Source: Fratercula arctica
Lineage: Eukaryota > Chordata > Aves > Charadriiformes > Alcidae
Assembly: GCA_947846985.1 (NCBI GenBank)
Contig: CANTUZ010000001.1
Location: 68,899,521 to 68,963,520 of the forward strand
Direction: 5' to 3'
Length of the DNA: 64,000 nt
Shown in pieces: positions 1-11,800 of this stretch; the first letter of the stretch is position 1, and every line of letters begins with the position of its first letter. The translations under genes were made by a program, and so were the position numbers. The notes beneath the pieces were generated by a model that was given only the letters and a program-made list of their open reading frames with translations, ran no database searches and was not told the origin of the DNA.

Positions 1-660
1 AGCGTAAATTATAACAATATGGAATAAAACCAAGAACAGTAAAGTTTATTTGTTATGAAGACAATACAAAGATGAGAACACTATGTTGTTGTACATTGGC
101 AATGCACAAAATATGGCCATTACCTTGTAAAGAAGGTTTTGAGTTTATTCTGCTCCCCTTTCCATTCTCAGGCCAAGTTGCTGTATGCTACCTCTTCAAG
201 CTTGGGGATAGCCAGTGAAAGCCCCACTGATGGCTACTGCACAGGCAGATGAATGCATGGGAACTCTGTAACACAATTAATGGAAACTTTTAAAGTATTT
301 TGATATGTTTTTCGAGGGTGAAACTTGTTATGTGTTGGGGATTTCACTGAAGATCCTCCAGCTGTTCTTGTTTTGTGTGATGTCTTTTAAACCTGTGGTT
401 TGTATCCATGTTGCATGCCACTATTAAGACAGATTTACAAAGAAAGGATTTTAGTGAAGTTTATAAACCTCTGTTGCAGATGGACTCCTCTGTCCCAAAG
501 GTACTCCTGAGTATAAAATAATTTATGACATCATAAATGCTTCCTTTTTACTTAGCATGAACCCTTCAGTGTAGGCCCCGTGAAATAACACGGTCATGAG
601 CTCCTCTCTTGCACTCTGCCAAAGCCTTCTCCTAGAGAAGAAGGATCAGGATGAAAAGCC
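1..660. other. Non-coding flank, nothing recognised
   Basis: This is AT-rich unique-looking sequence. I see no reading frame with family resemblance, no RNA gene and no clear repeat before the LTR remnant begins near 661. Confidence 0.5.
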
Positions 661-885
661 CATTGCCTTGGGCATAACTGGCAGAGTTTGAGTAACAGGG
701 AGCTGCAGGGTGCCCTGTGTGGGAAGAAGCCAGGAACTGTCCTGTGACAGTCACAGCCAGGTCCAGTCAGCTCTGAAACTGGTGTGAGCAGCCCATTGGG
801 TGCCAAAACTGCAGCCTTTCAGTGGAGCACCCCACACCTCAGCTCTGACATATATATGAAAGAGCTGCAGCCATGAGGGCCAGGA
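661..885 (+). mobile_element. ERV LTR remnant, 5' part (interrupted by CR1)
   Basis: This segment can be aligned by eye with the second LTR copy at 20590-20765. Shared landmarks in the same order are a TTGGG start block, a GGGAGC(C)TGCAGGG block, a GAAGA-purine block, and a TATA-like ACATATATATGAAA stretch at 848-861 that corresponds to CATATTTAAG at 20749. From memory it belongs to an LTR family common in bird genomes; I cannot assign a family name. Orientation is plus. The LTR is broken at about 885 by the CR1 insertion and resumes after 1878. The divergence is substantial, with many small indels, so it is an old copy. No retroviral coding region follows, which fits a solo LTR. Confidence 0.6.
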
Positions 886-887
886 AA

Positions 888-1786
888 GTCCCTTGGGGAC
901 TGGCCCCTTTGGGACCAGTTTTATTCAATATCTTTATCAATGATCTGGATGAGGGGATTGAGTGCACCGTCAGTAAGTTCGCAGACAACACCAAACTAGG
1001 TGGGAGTGTTGATCTGCTTGAGGGTAGAAATGCTCTACAGAGGGACCTGGACAGGCTGGATCGATGGGCCAAGGCCAACTGTATGAGGTTTAATAAGGCC
1101 AAGTGCCGGGTCCTGCATTTCAGTCACAACAACCCCAAGCAACACTACAGGCTTGGGGAAGAGTGGCTAGAAAGTGGCTAGAAAGCAGCTAGAAAGCTGC
1201 CCAGCAGAAAAGGACCTGAGGGTGCTGGTGGAGCCAGCAGTGTGCCCAGGTGGCCAAGAAGGCCAACAGCATTCTGGCTTGTATCAGGAATAGCGTGGCC
1301 AGTAGGAGTAGGGAAGTGATCGTGCCTCTGTACTTGGCACTGGTGAGGTCTCACCTCAAGTACTGTGTGCAGTTCTGGGCCCCGCTGTACAAGAGGGACA
1401 CTGACGTGCTGGAGCGTGTCCAGAGGAGAGCTACCAAGGTGGTGAGGGGTCTGGAGACCAAGCCATATGAGGAGAGGCTGAGGGAACTGGGCTTGTTTAG
1501 TTTGGAGATGAGGAGGCTGAGGGGAGACCTCATTGCCCTCTACAACTACCGGAAAGGAGGTTGTAGAGAGGTGGGTGTTGGCCTCTTCTCCCGGGTGAAT
1601 AATGACAGGACCAGAGGAAATGGTCTGAAGTTGCGGCAGGGGAGGTTTAGATTAGATATTAGGAAGAATTACTTTACTGAAGGAGTGGTCAGGCACTGGA
1701 ACAGCCTGCCCAGGGAGGTGGTTGAGTCACCATCTCTAGAGGTATTTAAAAAATGTCTAGATTTGGCACTTCAGGACATGCTCTAG
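888..1786 (+). pseudogene. CR1 ORF2 reverse transcriptase fragment, inactive
   Basis: Two reading blocks remain. Block 1 (to 1181) carries the RT region with the [12 protein letters not shown] block and the catalytic box. The box reads FADN instead of FADD: the second aspartate codon is AAC at 987-989, which should abolish polymerase activity. Block 2 (1250-1786) is the C-terminal domain, with recognisable [21 protein letters not shown] and [14 protein letters not shown] segments, ending in a stop at 1787-1789. The blocks are in different frames. Between them an 11-bp unit is repeated three times (1163-1195), and sequence normally present just before GAGCCAGCAGTGTGCCCAGG seems to be missing. 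The endonuclease domain and first half of the RT are absent. In a living CR1 this protein nicks DNA and reverse-transcribes the element's RNA. This copy is dead. Confidence 0.88.
1163..1195 (+). repeat. 11-bp unit repeated three times inside CR1
   Basis: GTGGCTAGAAA at 1163-1173 and 1174-1184 is followed by GCAGCTAGAAA at 1185-1195. As I recall CR1, a single unit is expected here, so this is a local expansion that contributes to the frame break. Confidence 0.85.
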
Positions 1787-1852
1787 TGACAGAGATTGCA
1801 GGGGTTTGTATGGTTGGACTCGATGATCTCAAAGGTCCTTTCCAACCATGAA

Positions 1853-1878
1853 GATTCTATGATTCTATGATTCTATGA
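1853..1878 (+). repeat. CR1 3'-terminal ATTCTATG repeats
   Basis: Three tandem GATTCTAT units close the CR1. This short 3' repeat is the hallmark of CR1 and is used in place of a poly(A) tail. It fixes the right end of the element to within a base or two. Confidence 0.95.
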
Positions 1879-2655
1879 AAGTCACGGGGAGATGCCCTTG
1901 GGGACACACGACTGGAGGACTGGAAACATGCAGAGGGAGAGGCTGCTAGGGAGACACTGTTGAGGACATGGCTGGAGATACATGCTTGGAAGGAGGCACT
2001 CCATGATGCAGGGGGTACCTTCTAAGGACTGTAGTCATCGGTGACCCACAGCAGGTAAGAGACAGTCGCTGGGGGACAGCAGCTGTGGGCAACCCACAAG
2101 GAGGGCAGGAACAGTCTCGAGGGACCGTGGCAGTGGGTGACCCATATCAGAGTGAGGACACCCTTCAGAGTCAGGATGCCCTTAAGGGGTTGCAGTCATG
2201 GGTGACCCATGCTGGGGCAGAGGAAAATCAGTAAGAAATGAAGAGCAACAGACAGAAACCATTAAGCACACAACCCAAAATATCTGTGCTACACATTTCC
2301 TCACTGAATGAACCAGGGCGGTCTGAGTGTAACCCACAGAAAAAATACAGGGGACCGAGATCAGGAAGGGAGGGAAGAGAGATTTGGTTTAATGTGAGCA
2401 CAGAGAAAGGAGGAATCCCTTTACTTTTTTGTAGGTGTTTACCTAAGGGTTTGCCCACTTGTCGATGGGTCTTTTCCCAGTAACCAAATCATTGATCAGA
2501 AGTTTGCATGAACTGGCAATAAATTAAATAATTCCCTAAGTCTAGACTGTTTACCCACTACAGGCACTGTAATGCTTGTCATGAAAGACATGTAGCAGCT
2601 TTATGACCTTTTTTGCCTGTTTCTTTGGCTAATTTTCATTCTATATTTCAGCTGA
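1879..2655 (+). mobile_element. ERV LTR remnant, 3' part
   Basis: The LTR interrupted at about 885 resumes here. A GTGACCCA/CAACCCA-type module recurs at 2040, 2087, 2135 and 2200, spaced 47, 48 and 65 bases. I recall this modular make-up from the middle of the same bird LTR family. Near the end, GGCAATAAATTAAATAATTC at 2515-2534 contains the AATAAA polyadenylation signal (2518-2523). It is followed by AGTCTAGACTGTTTACCC and, near 2650, a TTTCAGCTGA block, all in the expected order. The right boundary is soft. With the 5' part, the LTR would be about 1 kb long. Family recognition is from memory, not from a search. Confidence 0.55.
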
Positions 2656-5040
2656 CACTTCAACAAAAACTTAGCTTTTCTTATGGAATAAACTGTGTTT
2701 GAGCCTCTCTAAGTCCAGTTTAGTAACCTTGTGTCTTTCTCTGAAAGTGGTTTCACACACACATGCAAATGGAACAAAATAATTTGTTCTGATGTTTAAA
2801 ATCATGAATTCTCTATTGCCAGTAGGTAAGAGAAGACAGTAAAGATTGCAATTTTTTTCTCAACCATAAAAACCAGTATTTCTTTAACATGGTAGAACCA
2901 CAGTAAATTGGTTCACCTTGTAGACAACTATTTTGCTGTTAATGAAAGGATTTCAGTGTATCTTGAAGTATTTGCCAGCTTCCATGAACATAAAATGCCC
3001 GAAAACCTAATATCTTTATAAAAAAAAAAAAAATATCAAATATATAAATCATGATTGATTTCCCTTAACTGGCAAAATTAGGATCTAGCTTTGAAATTCC
3101 TCCATGGTCCACATTCAGGAAATCATCTCTACTTATAGCAGTAGAAGTCAAACATCAGTTTATAGTTAAGCACCTGCTTAAGTGCTTTTTTGGGTTATGT
3201 TCAAAAATGAAATGTGTTCAAATGCCTCATGCGTAGATAAGGGTCAGATATGAAATTAGAAGATAAATTTAGATTCCAGTCACCTTCTCTTTAATTAGTG
3301 AGTACTCAGATCAGAACTTCTATATGGGACCATCTGGGCAGTGACATTTTTAATACAGTCATTTATTTTCCTGTTTCATCACTGTATCTCTTGAGTCACA
3401 GGTCTGTGTTTTTAAATAGTATCAAATCAAAGATGACAAGGTTCTTCATTTACTGACTCAAGGAACAGAAATTGTCTTTGAGGAAGTGCTGAATGAAGTG
3501 CATTTACTATTTAGAGTACTACTTGCTCACAACATTTTGGTTGTCAAAAAATACCAGGAAAGTATTTTTCCTGTTAAAAAGATTCTAACAAATTATTTAC
3601 TTAAAACAACTTTTTTTTCATTGTATTATTTTATTAGGGTATGTGCCTTCAGTGTAACACACATTAACAGAAATACATTATTCTCTACAGTCATGGGTGT
3701 TTTTTTAATGGTGTGATGCTCCTTTTAGATGTCAGTGCTTTAGTTATCAGAGAGATGGACAGAATATATAAACTTAAACAGAACATCTGCTTCAAAGTAC
3801 ATATGCTGTAATTTATGAGCATTTCAGGATCACAGAACTGTTGCCAAAGTGAACAGAATCCAGTACCTCCATAAAGATTTTAGCTTTAAAAAAGACTGTG
3901 GCTGAGAATAAAATTACAGGTGTGGTGTTATTTATGTTAAGAGACTGAACAAAGATGCAGGTAAAGGGCCCTAAAGACAGCAAACATTATAAAAAACAAA
4001 GGGCTGGCTGTTTTGGGGAGAGGGGATGGTTATAAATAGCTCATTCTTCAACAGAAATTGTGGCCTAATAAATGGAAAAACAGAAAAATGAACTTTTAAA
4101 CTGATTTCTGCAAAACGAACAAACACAGCCTCTCCTCTCTTGCCAATTACTAGACGGTGAAAGGCTCTTGCAAAGTTTTAGAGTTGAACGAGGAAGTGTC
4201 ACAACAGTATGGATTGACATCTGCCTCTGTCAGGTTTTTACAGCTTGCACAAAGGAGGATGAATGCACACTACCACATAGGGAAACCTACCATTTGACAG
4301 AAAAGAGCATTTTCTGACCTGACCAACAGTGCTGGGACTTAAGTGAAGGCTCCCCAGAGTGGATGGTCTAAAATATTGATTCATTAGTCTGTTTAATCTT
4401 TGTGACTGCTAAGGGAGAGATCCTCCTTGATTTACAATCTGACAGGCTGTCTTCTCAAGAGGTCCCTGAACACTGTCCCTCCACCAAATTGATAAAAAAA
4501 ACCCAAAAACCCTACTACCCATGTTGCATAGAATTAGCATAAGGTTCAAGCGGAGGCTGGAAATAAAAAATTATGACGGGCTGAAATCAGTTTAGGGAGA
4601 AGTGGCCGCCAGGGAGCTACTCAAAACCCCCTACTTTGGGAATATCTCTGCTGTTTTCCAAGCTGCATGAACGCAGCACAGCCCTTGCGGAGCTGAGGGA
4701 ATGGAAAAGCAACGTAGAAAGGTCCAGACCCTCTACATGCTTCATGCTCATCCTTGTACCACCTATATGTGCTACAGTTTGTATCCCAATGTAAACTGCT
4801 GATATACGCCATAGATAAATGAACTATGGTCACCTATCACCACTGAAGATTAAGGCAACCTAGAATGACTAACCAAGATGGAGACAGCTATTTTGTAGAC
4901 ATAGAAAGTTAAAGAGGATGAATCTCATTCTGCATGTATGCCCATATTTGGCGATAAATCACTCCCTACAGTTCTGTGGTGGTGTGGTGTCTACAAATGG
5001 AAAGACATGAATAAAACCAAAAGTAAGGAATGTGGTTATA
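2656..5040. other. Non-coding, AT-rich
   Basis: No gene or element is recognised. The only low-complexity item is an A run at 3020-3033. Open frames here are short (under 80 codons) and show no family resemblance. Confidence 0.5.
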
Positions 5041-5044
5041 TTCA

Positions 5045-5465
5045 CTGGGGGGGGAGGATAAAGTATGTATGAGGGCAGTGAGGGCCAGCTGCTCCCTGAG
5101 GACTGAGAAACCAGGAGCTGAGGGAGATCCCAGGGTGAGGCCAGAACATCAGCCCACAGCTGGGGTCAGGATCAGGCCCGGTGAGGGGAGCTGGGGTCAG
5201 ACACAGCCCAGAATGGACAGGCAGGGCTGTGGAGAGGAGGGCTGGGCTAAGGCTGGCCCAGGACATGGGACCGTGGTGGGGTATGACTCGGCAAGGCCCG
5301 TGGGCAGGCAGAGCGGGACTGTGGGAAGCTGGGGACTAGCCCCATTGCAGAATTGCTGTGGCAGGGGCTGATCATCCCTGGGGGGTGACATGCAGTCCTG
5401 GGCCCTGGGCAGGGCAGGGAGGTGGACAAGACCAGGAAAGGCTGGCCATGCCCTCAGGGCCCTGA
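5045..5465. other. GC-rich, CpG-poor patch
   Basis: The patch is rich in GGGCAGGG, GCTGGGGTCAG and similar purine-biased words. GCTGGGGTCAG occurs twice (near 5159 and 5190). Between 5101 and 5460 I count only about six CpG, so it is not a CpG island despite the high GC. It may be a decayed repeat or LTR, but I cannot assign a family. The overlapping open frames on both strands (up to 113 codons) reflect the base composition. Confidence 0.4.
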
Positions 5466-8400
5466 CGAGCTACACCACTACCATTACACCCTTTTGGTAA
5501 GCCTGCTGTGAGGGTAAAGTAGGACAGCTGGAAGAATGAAAAAGCCCTAGTGCGTAGAGAGATGTCCACATGAGAAGAACAGAATGAGGTCCTCAAAGAG
5601 GCTACAAGTCCATTCAGCAGAAAAGAGCAGCCAGGCATACAGTGTCACTGGGTAGAGAAGCCTTAGGATGGTTTCTGATGCAGCCCAGGACTGATCCTTG
5701 CTGAGATTGCCCCAGAACGGAGAGATGTGAAGACAACAGCATAAAGCCTCCCTTTTCCAAGGACAGCTCTTCGTAAACAGCTCTTCCACATGCTGGCAAA
5801 TCACCCAGGAAAAGAACAGCACAAATGCTCAGAAAAAGTCAACTCACATTTTGTATAACATTTCTTGTCACTCTTTGTGAGGGACCCTGGCACTGGAACC
5901 ATTAAAAAAAAAAAAATGTAAATCATATAAAGAAAATCTGAACATCCAGAGTAAATATTCTTCATTTCCTGTTAAACCTTAGTGCTTTATTTGCATTTAT
6001 TTCTCTCTGACTGTATTTCTGACTCTCAGGTACCGTAGCCTATATTAACAGTCACTTTGGGTTTAACATCATTAAACGTTCACTGTCAAACCCCCACAAA
6101 TCCCACATTCCCCTTGTCTCTCAGGCTTAAAAAACTCATTTAACACTAAGGGCTAATTAATTAACTGGATTTTCCTATATTTAATGGAGACTACCCTAAA
6201 CCATAGAACCAAACCCCACTGAAATTTAGTTCACCGAGGCAACCTATAATTATACCCAACCAGATTTAACCACTGTTCTAATTCATATTTATTATTACAG
6301 TAGTAGTTGACATTGTTATTATTATTACTACTACCAAGAATATGGGCATGCTTATATGCCATATTGCACAATATACAGTATACAAGTATATGGTATCATG
6401 TATGTACTCTGTCAGGAAGAAATCCAGAAGTAGTTTGTGCCATAGGCTTTAGAACTGGTTTTCACCCCGAATTAAATATAAAAAATTCAGGGTGAAAAAG
6501 AAAGACAAGTTCATTATTTAACAAACTGGTAAACTCAGGGAAAAAGATCATGCTCAACTTTTATACCACATTCACAAAAGCTTTCGCACACCTCCAGATG
6601 GTTGATTAACTTATTTTTATGTCAGCAAACTGGTTTTATTTATTTGCATCCTCCTTATTGGCTTCTGTAAACTTTATTTTTGTTCATTATTCTTTATTTA
6701 TAGGTGTTTGCAAATTAAGCCTACGAGTTCAAAAAGGAAATCAAAGAGGTGTGTCACTGTTACTTGATGTAGAGTTTGTTAGAAGAGACAGATGACTGTG
6801 GTGAATTAGCAATGAGGCACGGACTGGGCACATATCACTGTATGGTTATGAACATCTGCTTCAGGTGCATTGGTAGGTCACAAAGAGCCAAAAGCTGCTC
6901 CCCCTAAACTCAGTGGGAGCTCTTCTATTGACAAAAAGAGAAACTAGTTTGGAGCTCCACGCAGTTATAGCAAAAATTATCCTGATCAGAGAAAGCTCAC
7001 TCTTTTACAGACTGACACTTTTGTGGTTTTACAAAACTAGTGAAACGCTACTTGCTCATGTTTTTAAATTTTCTCAAAGAGAAAAAACAAACAAATGAAA
7101 AAGTCCCCCCAGCCTTTACTCTGTGAAACTGTGTTTCTCTTGTAAGAGAGAAGCGTTTCGGTATGGTTCATGATGCCCGGTTTCTCTAGGCGTTCCTATT
7201 TCATGAGATGCTATGCCACGTAGAAATACAAATAAGCTCTCTTCATAAACTGGCTATGTCTTCATATCACTCTGCAGAGGGCTATGCAGAGATACTGATA
7301 TAGATCTTTGGAGAAATCTAGCTGTATAGTTCATGATATATATCTGCATTATAGTGCTTCAGGTTTGTGACCCACCTTCAGTATGCCTCCACAGCCCAGC
7401 CTTGCACCTTTAAAAGGACATTCTCAGTGGTGTAGTAAACTAGTGCATCTGAAACACAAATATAAATTCAATCCTTAACACTACTTATTGGCAAGGCAAC
7501 CTTAACAAGGTGGTCTCAAAGACACCCATGGCAACAGCCTGTTCTCGATCAGTATGTAATTTGACACAGCGCTCTACAAGAAGCAGCTTTCTAGCTCATC
7601 TCAGCATTGTCAGATTGCAGTAATTATGCTCATTGGAATAGTAGTGCTGATCATTTTCCACTTGTACTCTACAGTGGAGAAACTGGTAAATACTGCATGC
7701 ATTTCTGCATGTTATTTTGTGAGGGCATTCAGTTGTGCTCAGGGCAAGGAAAAAAAAAGTCTTTTAGAGCAATTAAATATTTGATTCCCTTAGGAAAAGG
7801 GGAGGTTGGGGCATTCAGACCTCATTGGCTGGTAGGCAGGTGCATGGAGCTAGCACTGTATATCTGATAAAAACAAATGAGCAGTGGGGTTTCGAACAGG
7901 CAATAAGCTAGTAAATAAGCAAATACAGACTTAAATTCCAATATGGGGTAACCAAAAACTATGGAAATGTTAATGAACTGCATTCAGTAGAGGTAAAGTC
8001 AGCAGGGAGGAAAACACCAGTACCTGGCTGTGACTTAATTGTGTCTTTACAAGTGTTTATCTGCTCTATGTCTAATGAATGCAGATTGGGAGTCCAGGAC
8101 TCAATTAAAAGTACTATAAACAAAATAGAGGAGTACAAAGACAAGGAGACAGCATGATAAACTCACACCCTATGGCGTTGTGATTGGGAAAACATACCAT
8201 ATATAAGATGACTCCAGGTGTAAAGGAGTAATAATGAAAGTTCACAGTGAACGTGATCCAGGAGTACAGCTGAAAAAGTCTGTGACACAAGGAGAAACTG
8301 TAGCTGAGGAGAAGATAACAAGAGGAGAACCCATATCTCAAAGGCCAAAGTCCCTTCCATTCAACAGAAATTTGTCACTGCTCGCAATATATATTTAGTG

Positions 8401-8555
8401 TTGAAAAATATTTACTTCAAAAGTATGGTGTGCTCCACAGAATGTAAGGATTCCTTCAGAGCTGTGTTTTTTCCTTTTTATCCCTACTTGGGGTTTACTT
8501 GGCAGCAAACTGTAGTACTCCATGTCAAGGCCTTAGAAGACTGAGAGGGATAAGT
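5466..8555. other. Non-coding, AT-rich
   Basis: No gene or element is recognised. Small items are an A run at about 5905-5917 and imperfect TTA/TAC trinucleotide runs around 6290-6335. Confidence 0.5.
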
Positions 8556-8758
8556 GAGGGGAGGGGAGGGGAGGGGAGGGGAGGGGAGGGGAGGGGAGGG
8601 GAGGGGAGGGGAGGGGAGGGAGGAGAGGAGAGGAGAGGAGAGGAGAGGAGAGGAGAGGAGAGGAGAGGAGAGGAGAGGAGAGGAGAGGAGAGGAGAGGAG
8701 AGGAGAGGAGAGGAGAGGAGAGGAGAGGAGAGGAGAGGAGAGGAGAGGAGAGGAGAGG
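8556..8758 (+). repeat. Two-phase purine pentanucleotide microsatellite
   Basis: About 13 units of GAGGG (8556-8620) switch abruptly to about 27 units of GAGGA (8621-8758), with essentially no interruptions. The whole 203 bases are purine on the plus strand. Such mirror-repeat polypurine tracts can form triplex (H-DNA), and the GGGG half can form G-quadruplexes. Long open frames on both strands (up to 136 codons) are trivial, because a 5-base unit without stops is open in all frames. Confidence 0.98.
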
Positions 8759-8849
8759 GTATTATCTGCAACAGTACCCAAATGAAGATGTGGACCAAAG
8801 GGCATCAACTCCCAACAGGCAATGCCTAAACACTCTCTATGCTTCAAAT

Positions 8850-8877
8850 AACACACACATACACATACACACACACA
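8850..8877 (+). repeat. Imperfect (CA)n microsatellite
   Basis: ACACACACAT and ACACATACACACACACA runs lie about 90 bases downstream of the purine tract. Confidence 0.85.
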
Positions 8878-8879
8878 AA

Positions 8880-11800
8880 TCAAGTCAAATCATCAGAAAC
8901 ACAAGGTGAGCAATAATGACTAGCAACAGAAACAGTACCCAATGAATTACACACCCCTCTTTGATTTCCCCAGTTAGAACTTAGGTACTGTCAAATTAGG
9001 GTTTGTAAATTCTAGTGACAAAGCAATTTTGCTGATTCTTTTAGAGCCCCACAATCACCACAAGAGCAGTGTTTCAGGCAATATATTAGTCACGTAGGAC
9101 AGAGCTACCAACCACCTGCAATTCAATATCCTTGGCAACTGAGTTATTGTCACTTTTGATTCTGACCGTTAGCAATATCACTGGTTTTATCTCACAAGAA
9201 GACACTTGGTGTCTATTAATAAAGCCATTATAATTGGGATAATCAGTTATCTGCAGGAAAACAAAACTTATGGTTGACAGAGACGTCAACTTTCTTAAAA
9301 TTGTCAAAATAGATGCGTACGCAGAAGCAGAACCTGAGATGTCTGAGAAGACTGTGAAGTCCTTAGACAGTTCAGGACCCTGTAGCTGAACAGGGAGCTC
9401 AAAAATGGAGCTTTATGAATAAGGACTGTATTCATCTTCAGGCATTTATGTCTTTGTGTTTATCTTGGTCTGCTTTTATGGCTGATGGTTGCATCTCCAA
9501 GGAACACTTATATCCCTCAGAACATTTCTTAAATACAGTTGCAACTACACTAAGGTGTAATGTTATCCTGAAGCCCGACTTAAGGCCACATTTGCTTCTC
9601 ATCCATATTATTTGCCAACAGGACTGCCTTGTGACCGCATTGGCAGTGTTCCCAAAAGAAGAAAACCTCTACTTCTCAAAACACTTGTGCACGGACTCAG
9701 AAGAACTCTTCTTTCTCACCCAAACCCGGCTCAGCAGTCTCTGTTGTGGGATCTCCTCTTGTGGTGACCTCACACATACCATTAAGATGACCCTTGTTAA
9801 GAAAGGCCATGCTGTCATCAGCCACAGGGCAGATGAGGGCTGTAGGCAAACTGAGTTGAGAGAGTTTTCAGGCTGTCAACAAAGACAATATGGACACTGG
9901 GTACCCGTGCCGAGTAGCCGGTAAGATTAATAATAACTGTTTCATTATTGTGTTGGGTTTAAAACTATTCTTTTTTTTTGTTTGTTTGTTTTTAATTAAT
10001 GTTTGGGTTGCACATGTGGAAAACTCTATAAAAAGAAGCTGTCCATTATTATTTATTTTGACCTGGATTTGTTACAATGCATGCAGAATCTGTTCAGAGA
10101 TGCTACATGGTGATACCGATACATTATGCACAGACCCATATATTCTTGTATTTTACAACCTGCAATTGCATAGAATCACTTATTGCCAAGTGGTCATTTT
10201 CTCACATTTATTATGACAACAGGATAAATGCCAGCGTTTGTCAACATCTTGTAAATGATGAGTCTTAATGAGGCAATCTAGTGTTTCACCCCTCTGAGGA
10301 ATCTCATAATAGGATGAGCAAAATATCAGGTTAAAGGAAGTGGGAGGTAATCCCAGGGGACAAACCTTTTCTTGTACAATATATTCCTCAAGGTTTTGCT
10401 TGGAGTGGGTTCTAGGATGCAGGCCAATTTGGTGTACCCCCCTGTACAACATTTTAATTGTATTTTTATCAAATCCAGCAGAAATGCAGTCCGCATGTTG
10501 AATCTGTCAGTAAGCAGTGCCCTGTGAGAAAATAGCAGTCTGAGCTTTGAGAACTTTCACCTAATACATGAACTTAAAGTTATTCTTCCTAGGCTGAAGA
10601 ATATGCCTAATGTGCCTGCTCTTGATCCGTCCTGTATTTTTTTACTTTGATTTTGTAAAATATATTTCAGCCTTTTGGATTCGCTAATCTATTTCAGGTT
10701 TCTCTGAAAAAATGCAAAGCACATTTCAGCCCAGCATTTTTGGACTGAGCTCTGCTGCTGGATCCTTTTAACAACAAGCCAAAGGGCAAGAGAATTCTTG
10801 CATTGCCTCTGAGCATTTTAATGTGTTGTTTGCTTTTAGTACATATGTATACTATCCTGCATGTCAGAATGCTAAGCCTTAAAAAACTTGAGTAAATAAA
10901 GTGTGTGAGAGAGCCCTACAAATGTAATACTTAATTAGAACAAGACAGTTTTTTTAGAAACAAGTACTATCACTTCATCACTCTATAAATGATGCTATAG
11001 ATAATCAAGAGATATTGTGTTTTGATAACAAGAAACATATATGATTTAGGATTCAGCCAATTGTCTAGCAGGATTACAGTTCATTAGAAATTTGTCTCTT
11101 TGTGTCTTGCAGCTTTTTTATTTGTTTGGGTCAAACTGAAAACTCAATGAATGTCACAGACTTTATGAATTTGGACAACTGAAAAATAAGCAAACATTAT
11201 ATTACAGCAATGTTTTAGTTTTTTCAAACAAAAAAAAAAATCCACTGGAAAATAATGACTCAGTCAAGCAAGCACGTTCTAGTAGAATGTATTGATTTCA
11301 TTGAAATCTTTCATGCAAAGTTATGGAAACATTTAATTTTATTAAGGTCATGTAACTTTATTTCAATACTTGACCCATTATGTAGCAAAACAGTAAGGCT
11401 AATAACGAAGTGCTCCCGTAAACTTATTTTCATATCATTTGGAACACAACTGGGGGTGGGGGTGTGAAAAATTTATTTCCTGAAAAACTCACAGATTTAA
11501 ATTCTTTGTTTTTATTCTGGATGAAAAGTAATTTTGAAATTTCAGAATTTCTTCTGGGACAAACATTTCAGGTGTTAATACATAAATGATGTGAGAGCCA
11601 TGTTAATTCCCCAAGATATCTTAGCTTCACAGCACCCCTCTCACTCTGTGTTCTTTTTTCCCAACATATCTCCTTTCTTCTTCACAGTGCCCCTCACATC
11701 TCTCAGGATCAGGCTCTCAGTGTCTTGGGGATGACAATGTAGTGACATGTTCTGATTTGCACTTTTGCTGTTCATCTGCATACTGGAGACATGGTTTAAT

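Larger units (their letters stand above)
886..1878 (+). mobile_element. 5'-truncated CR1 LINE
   Basis: This is a CR1 non-LTR retrotransposon copy of about 1 kb holding the second half of the reverse transcriptase, the C-terminal region and the 3' UTR. Family signs are the [13 protein letters not shown] block just before the FADD-type catalytic box, the long C-terminal domain, the 3' UTR block TGGTTGGACTCGATGATCTC at 1811-1830, and the final ATTCTATG repeats. CR1 is normally truncated at the 5' end by incomplete reverse transcription, as here. The 7-bp GAAAGTC occurs at 884-890 and again at 1877-1883, so it may be a target-site duplication. The left boundary is uncertain by about 15 bases because CCCTTGGGGAC also occurs on both sides (890-900 and 1895-1905). 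The element lies inside an LTR remnant. Confidence 0.93.

Noticed and set aside
8484..8909. Several long overlapping open frames (up to 136 codons) on both strands
   Set aside because: They are produced by the pentanucleotide repeat, which has no stop codons in any frame; the encoded peptides are pure low-complexity.
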